Positions 46,531 to 58,700 of a stretch of DNA of 64,000 nt are shown here, piece by piece. The translations under genes were made by a program, and so were the position numbers. The stretch is from Amaranthus tricolor (lineage: Eukaryota; Streptophyta; Magnoliopsida; Caryophyllales; Amaranthaceae): the NCBI RefSeq assembly GCF_026212465.1, contig NC_080060.1, positions 946,001 to 1,010,000 on the forward strand, written 5' to 3'. The first letter of the stretch is position 1; every line of letters starts with the position of its first letter. The notes under the pieces were generated by a model. It searched no databases and was not told the origin of the DNA. It was given only the letters and a program-made list of their open reading frames with translations.

Positions 46531-47210
46531 TATTTTGTGCTTTGTCTTTCAAAGTTTCTTCTTGGAGAAGAGAAGAAAATAATAAGTTTAACTGATGCTG
46601 ATGCTGCCTTTGTGAATTGTAACTACTGCTTCTTTGCTATTTCTGGGTGGGCAACTACTGCATTCTATTCACTACTTATGGATCATGGATTATCATCAAC
46701 ATGTGCGTTACGGATTTGCGATATTTTTCATTTTGGTCAATTTTTTGAAAATTTATTTTATTTTTATTTTTTTGTCATGACTCATATTTTTTTTTAATTC
46801 TCATTCAATTTTTTTTTCCACTTCTCTGTAAATTACGCTTTTTATTCATTTTTATCCATATTCTTGATTTTCTTAAAGTATATTTGTGTACCAAATGCTA
46901 CGAGCTAGAGGGAGTCACCTTTCAATTAACTTAACTTTTAATTCATTAAACTTAAATTATATTCGATTGTCTATCTTAACATACTATATTATATATGGAA
47001 TGTTTGGTAAAATAATATATTAACCGGGAAATGTAACTTATTTTAGCATAAATTGATAAAGGATGGTTAAACCATTGAAAGATAGTGTTTAAAAAATTAG
47101 TTGGTTAAAATTGTTAGTTGTAATAAATTAGCAATTTTTGAACATGATGCTCTTATAATTAGCAGCGTGTTTGAAATATATTGTTGCTAACTTAGTAGCT
47201 AGATGGGATA
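46531..47210. other. AGL6 upstream region
   Basis: Presumed promoter sequence. A plus-strand 86-codon frame here (46537-46797) has no homology that I recognise and lies in low-complexity T-rich sequence. Confidence 0.35.
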
Positions 47211-47218
47211 CGAGGATG

Positions 47219-47469
47219 TAGGGCCGTTCTTGAAGATAATTTTGAGGTGCAACCGCCTAGGGCCCAGCTTATGAAGGGGCCCAAATTGAGTTAATCCTTA
47301 TAATTAAAAATTATTATTTGCATAAGTAGCTTCTAGCATGGATTGAACTTGCACCATTAAGTTTCTCAGTCAAGCGCATGTTTACTAAACTACATAGTTA
47401 GAGAAAAAATAACCGAAAGCCCTTTTTTATTTTTCGCCTAAAGCTCAAAAATTGTCAAAAACGACACTA
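47219..47469. mobile_element. Short hAT MITE with 8-bp target duplication (7/8 matching)
   Basis: A 251-bp element from TAGGGCCGTTCTTGA to TCAAAAACGACACTA. These ends are imperfect inverted repeats with 12 of 15 pairing. Flanks are CGAGGATG (47211-47218) and TGAGGATG (47470-47477). Confidence 0.8.
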
Positions 47470-47477
47470 TGAGGATG

Positions 47478-50400
47478 TGAAAAAGTTTTATTTGAATTTT
47501 CTCCCCTAAGATCTTATTACCTTGGCTTCCCTGGATCATATTTAATGAGCTCTAGGTTCTTTTGAAAATAATATATCAATTTGGAAATTAATATAAGATA
47601 TAGACATAATTATACATAATTTTATGATAAAACTCTGGTGTCAATATAATTATTAATGACAAACAACATGGTTGGAATAATGTTCATCAATATTAACTAT
47701 CAACACAAAAATTTCATCATAAAACAAATTTTTGTTTAGTTTCATTGTCAATACACCATTGTTTAACTCTTTTAATCATCATCTATAAGCTACTCCTATA
47801 ATTATTGTACATCCGATCCACCAAATTAATGGGTCCATGTATTACAAAGGCATGTGCCTAATAGGCTACTACACTTAATCTACCATATATTTTGTGTCGC
47901 TTAGATGAAAAAATTCTGACATCATAATTCAAAAAGCTGAAAATAAATGAAACAAAAGAGTTAGTATTAAAATACTTCTTCCATTCCATATTTATCTATT
48001 TATTATCATCGATTATTATGAGCTAAAATATATTCATAAAAATATAAAATTTTGTTAGATTCATCTTGAGTCTAAATATATCATATAATGTATTTATATA
48101 TATTGAAGCTCAAATATATACTTAAAAAGAAACAAATGAAAACATCAAATAGCAACGGGGATGGAGACTAGGACTAGGACAATAATTCTTATTGACATGA
48201 ATTGATAACTTGCTACAATTTATCTGTTGTACTGGTAATGGTACTGTGTGGTACTGGTACATTGTACATACATACGACCGTCGAACAGGCTAAATGATTC
48301 ATCATGTCTGTAATAATGTGATATTTTTATTTTAAAATATGATACTTCTATATAAATTGAAATAAACAAAGTTTTATAGTAATATGATTTAAATTTGAAA
48401 TAAATAGGATGGTTTTATTGTTGAAAATTTTGGCCCAAGAAGTCTTGATCATTTATGACTTACTATAATGAACTATTTGTAACATAAATGGCATGCAATG
48501 TCTAGTAGTATATCCGATACATATAATTAGGGATGAATTCAGAATACTATTATAAAATGGACTCTAATGTCTAATTTAATATTAATAGATTCTTAACCAA
48601 ATAATTCCTATTATGACCTAAACAATTTAGACCTGAATTATCCCTTAGCCCATAATCAGGTTTCATCATCTCATAAATTTTGAGGTTTTTTCTTAAAAAT
48701 AATTATCTAATGCTTAATTGTATTGAATGTTGTCTTAAAAAAAAATTAAAAAAATTTTAGTAATGTAAGTAGGTTTGAGCCTTCAAGGTTAGCCCAATAA
48801 TTGCATGTTACTTTTTTATCTCATTGATATTTTCGCATTTCATCTCAAAAACTCTCATATAAATATATATGGATAATGTGAAGTATTTTAACATTTTAGT
48901 TTTATTTTTCATTTTTATTCATTAAATTTAATTTTTTTTTTAGAAATTTTACATCAATGAATTATATGAATATCTATCAAATGGTTTCTTATCCATCCCC
49001 TCATTTCCATTTATTTTTCCATAATTTTATAAAAGTGTAATGAAATTGCAAATGAATCAAATTAAACTATAGGAAAATTAACATTAATCTAACTTTTCAC
49101 TATTAATTTCATCTTTAGATTATTCTACTTTGAAAGAGAATTTTTTCAAGATAAATTAATAATTAAATATTGAATTATTAGTATTAGTTTTTTCGAATAT
49201 AAAATGATATAAACTCTACATCTCACATATATTCAATTAAAATAAATGAATAAATGTATTACCTAAAAATTAATTGGGTAAGTCACTTTAACAAAAGTAC
49301 ATAAACAAATAAAGATGATCATTTTGATTTGATTGACCCAAGTCAAAATGGAAAATGACAACCCATCTAACCAATGAATAGTAACCCTAGCTAGTGGTGA
49401 TGGTTATGGGTTACTGCTTTACTTACTAAAAATAGAAAGTCATTATTACTTAATTGACTACTTTATTTGGTAGCTTTACTATATTTGGTAAGCTCCAATA
49501 GTCTTTTACATCCTTCCTTTATCAGAATTTGATTCTCATACCTTTTTATGAACCAGGCAATTGTTGCTGTACACAGAGTTTCTTGGATTTTTCTCCTCTT
49601 CTGTCTATAAACATTTCATTTAATATTTCTTTGAATTTTGAAATTAAAAATAGGAGTGATTTTCAAAATATTTTATAAACCCGTGTTATTTGTACCATTA
49701 TAAAGTATATACTAAAATAAATTTATTTAAAGACTAAGAAGTTTAAATAATTTACATAAAATGAAGTCTCAATGTGTTACTCATTGCACTTATACAACTC
49801 TACTGTAATACTCACTTTATTTCATATTGTTGGTTACGTTTGAAATATTTCATACATAAAGAGAAAAATTTTAAATATGACTTTAATGTATATAAAAAAA
49901 TTAAAATAAATACAACTACATTTGAAAACTATGTAAAAAGTTAAATATAACGACATAAAAGAGTGATATTGTTTATGGAATTGTAGGCCGACAATTGTAT
50001 GCAAATTACAAACCCTAATTCTTAGGTTTTCATGTGGAAAGGGTCCATCCTTCCATGACTTTGAATTTTTGAGGACTGGATTAATGCCTTCTAAGGTGGG
50101 CAACCACATATTTTGATTGAATCTATGTGGTACATAATTTGTTCACATCTCTTATTATAATTTCGCTCAAATTCATTATCCGAACGCCATTAAGTGACAT
50201 CAATCTAAGCGAGTTTCGAAAAGGTTAATTGTATGCAACCTCAACCTTGTTGATGATAATACCAAGTTTAATTTACTTGACTCTGCAATTTCACGTGAAA
50301 AAGAAATTTCTGATGATTTAATAGTCATTTTGATATAATTTTGTTGAATTATAGAACTATGAAGGATTTACAACATTGTTTCTTATAAACCCATGAACCC

Positions 50401-50861
50401 AGCCCAAAGAACTTATGGCCCAAGACTTGGGCCTCCAACTTGAATCAGATTTATTAGTTCTGGTCTAGTTTATTACTACCTCTGTTTCATTATACTTGCT
50501 ACTAATAGTGATATTTTCCTACACAGCAAATCAGAATCAGATTCGAGTATTTTAGAACAAAAGAAATACATGAATAGCAGAAAGTAGGGACTATGCAGTA
50601 AAAGAAAATGAAATTTGGAACTTTTGAAGGCCATGGTGACTTTTCGTAATTGGCATATCATTTCAGATTTGTTGCTAAGTAATGTCTCAATTCAGTCGAC
50701 TAAAATATGTGCAAGCATTTGAACTACGAAGCACGCATACATTACTATTTTCCATCCACGTCGTGTTTCTCGCATCAGTAAGGAGGTTGAGACTTGAGCC
50801 ATGCAAGGATCGGCTCTACAAACGCTAGTGCGTATAGATCGACATAATCCACTAATCTTGA
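47478..50861. other. Intergenic AT-rich spacer
   Basis: A stretch of 3.4 kb without a supported gene. A SINE-like fragment is visible at about 50165-50260 (CGAACGCCATTAAGTGACATC ... GTATGCAACCTCAACC). Everything else seen is AT-rich sequence. Confidence 0.4.
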
Positions 50862-53156
50862 TCAAGACTCTTCTTCGGTGTTTTTCTTCGAAACAAGGGC
50901 ATCAAGTTGCTTCTCCAACTCTACTAAACTGCAGAGATGTTCAAGAAACGGAGAGTAAAGGGACTGTGAAAGCGGTGAGTCACACGCCCATATGTAGACA
51001 TCACAATGTTTATTATAGAACGATATATGCATGCGGGTATATTATGTCAAAGGGAGACAGTACTTACATTTCAAATTTGCGCAAAGCTTCCTGATGTTTG
51101 AATTGATAGAGATCCCTGTTGTCTTTAGCCACATTTCTTACCGGATTAGCTGTCAAACGATAAAAAGAAACAAAAAATCAGCCGAATCAATCATTAAACA
51201 GATTTGATTAGTCTTACGTATTGTGAAAGTATGAAGCCGCCAAACGATAAAACTGTAAAATTTTCATCAGATTCTACAACCCAAACGCCACTAAGTGAAA
51301 TCCTATCTAGGCACGGTGTGAGGTCTCAAGTTGAATCTATGCAACCTTATTGTTGTGAAAATAAAAGGTCGTTTCTTATTGAGTCTTGAATCTTGATAGC
51401 AACCATCGATAGCAACCATGTTAATATCTGAATTTTTTTAGCTGGACTAGATTGAACATCCTTACTCAAACCAAAATTTTCGATAAAAACTTCCTATGAT
51501 TTTGTCGAACATAATGGACAAATTTTAGGGGCCATTCTATGGCTTCATATGATCGTTGATGGTTCTCGATAGGGTGCCTATTAGGCTATTACCCTATGAG
51601 GTTTCCCAAATTGTCTTATTACTTTACCCAAAATACTTCAATAATGTATTAAAAGCATAAATAGCCTTTAAAATGGGGTCTTTTGAAGCTATTTTTACAA
51701 TATTGGAAGAGAAATGTGTTATCAAGGAGAAGTGGATTGAGTTTCTGAATATGGTGGAAGTAAGCGGGTTCACTTAATTCTAGAGACCAAGTAATTAGTG
51801 ATCCCCAATTAAAAGAGTCAAGTCTCAGGAGCTACAATTCATGGGAGGCAAAGTCAAAATTTTTAAAGGTTTATAAAGACAAAATACATAATTTCATTAT
51901 GAAATTTGCAGCAATGGTTATTACTAGGTACGACTTGTATGTATAGCAAGGTCACTACTTGATGCTACCAAATGTGTTTGAACTTGAAAGGTCCACATAC
52001 AGACTAAATAACTCGAGCAAAGAATTGAAGGTCACTAGTAAAATTGATATTAGTAATATAATATTGAGAAATGGGTCTTATCTTGGTTGGAGTTTGTACC
52101 ACTTTTCTCATGTAAGGTCATGAGTTTAGCCTATCCTGGACTAAAGAACAAGATATTGATATTGACATGATGATATCACTGACACACTGGGGCAAGTCTC
52201 CAATAAACCTTTCAGTATCTAAAATCATAGAAACTCCGAATATTACAGAAATAAAAAAACAATAAATCATATATACTTGCAGGGATAGAAGGCCATCAAA
52301 GTCAAACATCTCAATTCCTACATCACTACACCGAACAAGTTAGATAGACATATATAAGGTTGAAGCAATCGATAAAAGAACATTTGAACTGTTCGGTAAG
52401 AAACATACAAGGAATTGCGGCCACCTCTTTAAGCATATTGAGAGGCTCAACGACCAACGGAGCTGGTTCACTAGACTTTAGTTGTACACCCTATCCAATA
52501 AATTTTACAAGCACAAAAAACATACACATGAGCAAATAGCTTACAAGTACATATTCATGGGTTAAATAAATATATGGAAGTGACCATAGAGAAGATTAGT
52601 TCGTTGATGTACAAGACAATAAAAGATGCAATTACCTTCCGCTTTAGTATCTTCATGTGACATTTTTTAATGTAATGTGTCAAATGATAACGAGAATGTC
52701 TTGAGCCCAACTGTTCGTTAACCTTAGGGTTTGTAGCCAGCCAATCTGCAATGTCTTTGGACTTGATAACCTCATCCGTATCCAAAGACTCCAACCATGA
52801 ATAAACAGGACGCCATTGATCTGTACGTTGAAACCGAGCTGGATTTTCACCCCGAGCAGCTTGCTTGACTTCCTGTCAGGAATGTTCCGAACGAAATTAT
52901 AAAATTCCAACAGTAGTGTAAGATAAGACTAGCTGTATGGCATAAAACAATACAGCTTATACAAAGAAAAATACACATACGCTAAAATACAAAAAATATG
53001 TCAAGTAGAATCGTAGAAAAGCAGGTTCTCTTGTCTTCATTTTGTGCCACTAAATATCTTTCACCTGGATTATGATGCTTATTGTTTTGTAAGTAACAAG
53101 CCAACAATCTATAGCATTTCTTACAATGATATGTGATAGTAGATTTGTATTACCAT
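50862..53156 (-). CDS. Small conserved-looking plant protein of unknown family, 5 exons
   Basis: Minus-strand exons are 53249-53154 (mostly 5' UTR, ending in the ATG), 52872-52636, 52490-52409, 51149-51068 and 50928-50862. They total 471 coding nt (156 residues), with all junctions GT-AG and in frame. The chosen start codon is the last three bases of exon 1. Splicing creates ACCATGGAAGTC, a strong initiation context. The protein begins MEVKQAARGENPARFQRTDQ and has an aromatic/charged N-terminal domain (WRPVYSWLESLDTDEVIKSK, HSRYHLTHYIKKCHMKILKR) that looks like a small helical or winged-helix fold. It ends in a predicted coiled coil (YQFKHQEALRKFEILVELEK, QLDALVSKKN). I do not recognise the family. 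The upstream part of exon 1 is also open in the same frame (SLDQVFTARESNSGSVTM), so a longer N-terminus from an unseen exon is possible. Confidence 0.68.
51195..51420 (-). repeat. SINE-like dispersed repeat in an intron
   Basis: AACGCCACTAAGTGAAATCC, CTAGGCACGGTGTGAGG and TGCAACCTTATTGTTGTG follow the family order in reverse orientation. Confidence 0.45.
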
Positions 53157-54084
53157 GGTAACGCTGCCGGAATTAGACTCCCTTGCGGTAAAGACTTGAT
53201 CCAAACTTAGAACTGTTGATTTTATATCCACGGTTAAAAAAGGAATCACCTGAAAGAAGAACAAACTCTTCCTCAGATTCCCCTTTAAGAGCCAGTCTAA
53301 AAATGCTTCCTCAGTTTAGTTTATGGCAAAACACAAAGCGAACAAAGGTGAAACATCAATAGAATTACCTTCAATATATTCTAATTTATACTCTTTAAGC
53401 AAACTGGAGAGTTTCATTTCAACAAACACTAAAACATTCAAATAAGCAAAAATTAAGAGCAATCACAACATTCCAGCAATGAAATTATGTTGTTTGAGTG
53501 GCCAGGACAATGAATCAGCCAAAAACTCAATTAAATTTTGTAATATTTCTAAACAAACATGGGCAAAATCTTGTAAGGGGTTTTGTATAGCTTACTGACT
53601 TACATACCAACGTACCACGAAAATACTTTTGGCATTTATATATGCTTGAAAAATGTTTGAAAGAATTTATCAAAAGAAATTACTTCAACTCCTAGAAATT
53701 GTTGGCTTGTTCAACAAAATACCCATGTACCTTTCTACATTTACGTATTCAGGATTTGCAAATGGAAATACTAAAGCAAATATGGAAGAGAAAAGGCACA
53801 ATTTAATGGGTCCAAAGTATTGAATTGATATATCTTATAACAAATAAAGCCGGATCAAAGCAGCTTCAGCCTTCACATATCAAAACCACATATGAACAAC
53901 AACTAATTCATCACCAATTGTGTTTATTTTATCTCTGAAATTGGTACTCCTGCAATGCAGAAGAATTTGAATAGAAGAAGCTAGAAATGTTGGACAGCAG
54001 ATTCTTTTTGATCATACACATAACATAACAAAACTGAAATCGCATTGATAGATACAATTATTTGCTCTCCTTTCCCATTAAAAT

Positions 54085-54210
54085 CATTCCATTTTCATTA
54101 CCCAAATGTCATTAGTGGTTTCCACCTATCCGGGGTTTGGGGAACAGATTAGTGACGACAAAAAGGTTAGTTTCTGATCGACCCTTGTCAGCAAACAACC
54201 TCCTGTTTCT
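54085..54210 (-). repeat. SINE-like dispersed repeat
   Basis: ATTACCCAAATGTCATTAGTGG, CCACCTATCCGGGGTTTGGG and GACCCTTGTCAGCAAACAAC form a reverse-oriented copy upstream of the unknown gene. Confidence 0.5.
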
Positions 54211-55704
54211 CATCCATGTCTTTGCAATTTATAATAGCATCATTCAATTTCTTTGTGTTCAGGACTGAAATTTTGCTATCATTTGGCATAATATCTACTG
54301 AATTTCATTGAGACATTACGTCAGACACCCTACAATCATTTTCATTTTCTATCACAACAAAAGAGATAACCATCATTACCAAGTTAACAAGCGAAGAAAA
54401 GACCAAGATAAACGAGCATAATTGCAAAAGATCAACAAATTTGCAAGAAGAAACAGTTGCACAAATTGAAATTGAGTAGAGATTAAAGACTAACCCAAAA
54501 AGCTTTACTATTAATAAAATGAATTGAGAAATAAAGGTACTTTTTTTGCCGAAAAGTTTATTTCGTCTAATATCAGCGTTCAACCTTCAATTTCAGTGAT
54601 TCTCAAAGATATAATCCCTTACGAGAGTAATTGGGTTTGGGGTAATATAATAGGGTTAATCGATTTCGGAAAATTGTTAGGGTTTATCGATTTGGACATT
54701 TAATAGTTCGTACGTCAAATTATGCATTATTTATATTTTTTAGAATGATCTATTTTTTTTTTAATATCATTTATTATTTATACATTTTTCTTCTTTTAAT
54801 TTATGCACATAATTTGTTATTTTTTCTTATTTATTACTAAATTTTTATTTTGTTCATAAAAGACATTTTATTTTCTTTTTAATGTTAATTCAAAACGACG
54901 AAGTAGTATAAGATAAAATCTAAAAATGGAGAAATGATACATGGTTGGGTAAAATATTATTATAGACTTTACATTATATAATTTATTGTAGGATGAGGAC
55001 AGAATTAGTATTATGGTGATAATAAATAGATAAAAATATCATAAATCTTATTCGTCATTTTGGTTAAGTATAGGAGCTTGAGATTTGTGCAAGAACTAAT
55101 TCTAATATTTCATTGGCTCATAGAAATTACAAGTACAAAATCAGTATTATTTTTATAAGTAATCATTCAACGAGTCTTGATTTTGAATTTGATCTTATTT
55201 GATTATATAATCTTGTTTGGTCTACTATGAATTATTTTAGTCTAATTTGATTTGATTATGATCCTGTTAAAACAATTTATTTTTAAACTATAAAACTCCA
55301 TCTATAACAATTAAAAGACAATATTATTGCTGATGAGATTTCTAATTGCAACTCTCTAATGGAATGCACTCACTTAAACTTAATTAAGCGTTTGAGTGCC
55401 ATAGTCATCTTTAAGTGATAAGAATCAATATAAACACTTGAGTTAAAGTGAAAAATCTACGCAGCACAACAGGCAAATATACACCAAAAATTAATTTCTT
55501 CATGTCAATAAAACAAAGTCCCTTCAATATGCACAAGAACACTATCAAAATTTTGCATTTAAAAAAGAACCCTTTACAATTATAAGAGTGCTGAAGTTAG
55601 ACCATCTACACAATCTACTTGATTCAACCTTAATAAGATTTGTTTAGGAGATTCAATAAAAAAAACCAAAACATTTTAGAGACTAAGTTATGAACATAGA
55701 CCCT
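54211..55704. other. Spacer between the unknown gene and the FDM-like gene
   Basis: The region near 54540-54700 on the minus strand may hold a further 5' UTR exon of the unknown gene. A plausible donor (AAAAAG then GTACC) sits near 54540. The rest is AT-rich, with the FDM-like 3' UTR at the right end. No coding exon was seen. Confidence 0.35.
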
Positions 55705-58700
55705 TTATTTCTTGCGCTTCAGAGCCTTCATATGCTTAAAAGTATAACTTATGGCTTCCGTTATAGTAGCCTTACGCCCTTCTTTGTAGTTCCATAGCTC
55801 GGGCACGACATATCTTCCACTTGGATTGTATTCGTTGAGTTCGAGCAGGGCATCTGCAACAACTCTATAGACTTCATCACCCCATTCCTTTTTGAGCTTT
55901 TTCAGTTTCTCATCTTCCTCGTCGAGTACTTCCTGTATTAAGAATTCGTATGAATGTGTCGATTTATGTGAAGTTGCAGGTGTTGTTTTCTATCAAGGGT
56001 TCATCGGAAATAAATTCTTTGTTTTTACGCATGTGTTATTCCTTGTGAATACCTCCCGCATAATGAATTCATATGGATGAGTCGATTTATGTAAACTGCA
56101 GATGATGTTTGCTATTAAGGATTAATCGGAAACAAATTCTTGTTTTCACTTTAGTGAGGTTGCATACATTTGAACTTCAAATCTCGTCACAATGGAAGAC
56201 TACAACATTCCATAACACAACCTCCATAACAGGGCTCCTACGTAAATAAGGTTCGGGGAGTCGGATGTTTGCAATCTTACCCTTGTTAGTGATACCAAAG
56301 AGTTTGTTTACACTATATTCTTGGTAGCAAATATCATCAGCAACTTCACAAAACTAAAAAGTGCATATGAATTAATGACTGATTTTAATATAGTCCATTC
56401 TATAGAATCAAAGAACTATAAATTGCGTAAAATTGGATGTTGTTGTATGATGTCGATGATTTAATGATATTGAGATAATAGAAAGTTGAATGCTTTACCT
56501 CAGTCTTTCCATCGTTGTGTACAATTTTGAAAGGATGCCATGCTGGATCTTTCAAGTTCTCCTGCCACATTGAACATCCCACACCTGCCTTTGTGAGGAC
56601 ATCATCCCCTTTGAATCTTTTCTTGCACTCTTTGACAAAGGTCTTCTCGTTAATTTCCCCCATTCTTTTGACCCCAATGTTCGTTCGAGTGCTTTGAGAC
56701 ATATCCGCCAAACCCTAAACCATGAATATATAACTGTTTAAAAAAGCGCATACGTAATTCTACATTTTATTACCTCAATATTATCGAATCTGATGTTCGC
56801 AACCTTATTCTTGTTAATGTAAACAGAGAGGATGTTTTGGTCTGGTCCTTGAACATTAGAATTATAATACTAATGAATCTTTCTCAAATGTCAGATAACG
56901 GTTTCGAAAAACTCACATGTGATCCCACATCGCAGAATTAGAGAAAGATCGACTAATATATATGCCTGATGGGCTACTTCTCCTAATACCAACCTCATCA
57001 GGTTTATGTGCAGTCAACTCTCCTCTATAGTGGGTCTTTTGTACAAGCCCAAATTTATCAAACAACAGTAATGGAATCAATACAACAAGATTCACCAACA
57101 AGGGAAAAGTTACTATACCAAACCCTTCAAACCCCCATTCAGTTGAGAGTCACTTAGTAATGAAGTAATGAAATATGGTTGTATGATGCCGATCTATTAA
57201 GAGGTTTTGATTGAAGCTAATCCTAGGCGACAAATGATGATTACAATTTGTAGCTTGTAATCTTTACATTCCCCAATTAGTGTCTTATTTCCCATCTTTT
57301 TATAAATGTCTACAACACAAGAACATCGAAATTTAAATTTTAACAATATAAAATCGACTATATGAACGAAAACAAATCAACAATACTATGTTGTAGCAAA
57401 GACATACTGTGATGAATAGTTTCCGGGCTGCATGTAACTCATCATTGCTCTGCCGTTCTCTAACCAAAAGTGTTTGGCTCAAATCTTCTGAATGCTTCAA
57501 CTCTTCAATTTTTTCATTCAAATTTTCAGTCATTAACTGTATCTTTTTCTGAATTGCATGATCATTATCATTTCCCATATGCTTCATGACTTCCAATTGT
57601 CCTCTAAAATCCTCAATCTCCATCTCCAACTTCTGCTTATCATTCAGCTTCTTTTCTAAATCTAGAATCTTCTTCAAGGCCTCTTCCTTCTCCCTCTGCA
57701 CTTCCAAACTTGATCGCGTGAGAATATATGCATGATCAGGGTTTGGGAGGGTCAAGTGATAAGATAAGGAAGTTTTGGCTAGAGGTGTTCAACAAGCCGG
57801 GTGGGGTCAAAATTAAAATGGGCCATGTCAAATTTAAATAGGCCAGGGCAGGTCAAAGCCTATTTAAATTTGACCCACTTTGACCAATTTTTTAAAAGCT
57901 TATATAATAGTGCTGTTATTCTACTTTAATACCCGTTAGGTCGACCCACCTATATATGTTATAATGTCATATAAAAATATTTTTAAAAAGTGGTAAAAAA
58001 ATTTCGTAACAAATTCCTATAATTATTCGACCTAGCCCGACCCGACCCCTTTACACCTAGGCCCGTTTATAACCCAACCCGTTATTGACGACCTGACCCG
58101 ATAATGACCTGTTGCGTCGACTTGCCCCGTTAAACACCTCTAGTTGTGGCCAGTCACTAGTGAGACTCTCAGCTCGAGAAAGACACGTAATGAACACAAT
58201 TTAATGTGATATAACATGAACATTACCTTATGTTGCTCAACAAGCCTCAATACATTTTCATCAGTTTTCTGCTGCTCCACAGTAGCCATGTATAGTGACC
58301 TGTTTCTTGCATAATTCTGGAAAACAAATCACCAAATGATTAAGCTTCCTCAAATGCATCCAAAAAGGCAAAGTCATCTTGACTCAATGAACAATTAAGT
58401 TACCTGCTCCTCCTCCTGGAGTTTCTGCTTTTCGCACACAGTTAAGACCTCGCGCATGTCTAATTCCCTTGTACGCCGTTCAAGATCCTTTTTCATAGAC
58501 TCCAATCCTTGGATCATATCGTCTCGCTCTCTTAATAGCCTTTCAGTATTACATTTGGCCAGGCGCTGGATCTTCTTAGCTCCTGTTGTCAGCCGTACAT
58601 GAACAAAATTGTCAGCAAAACAAGAACCTATTCCATCACCCAGATGCCATTAAATGGCTCCCACCTAGCTGAGACATGGGGGTCGGATATAAGTAAATAT

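Noticed and set aside
49834..50109. Minus-strand 91-codon frame
   Set aside because: The first half has mixed composition but no motif or splice support. The second half is AT-rich noise.
50801..51094. Plus-strand 97-codon open frame with a plausible donor (AAAGCG then GTGAGT)
   Set aside because: It overlaps the last two exons of the minus-strand gene, whose frames join cleanly. The plus-strand frame has no recognisable domain and is best seen as a shadow.
52282..52311. Possible minus-strand exon reading IEMFDFDGLLSLQ
   Set aside because: Including it creates an immediate stop at the junction, whereas skipping it joins exon 52409-52490 to 51068-51149 in frame.
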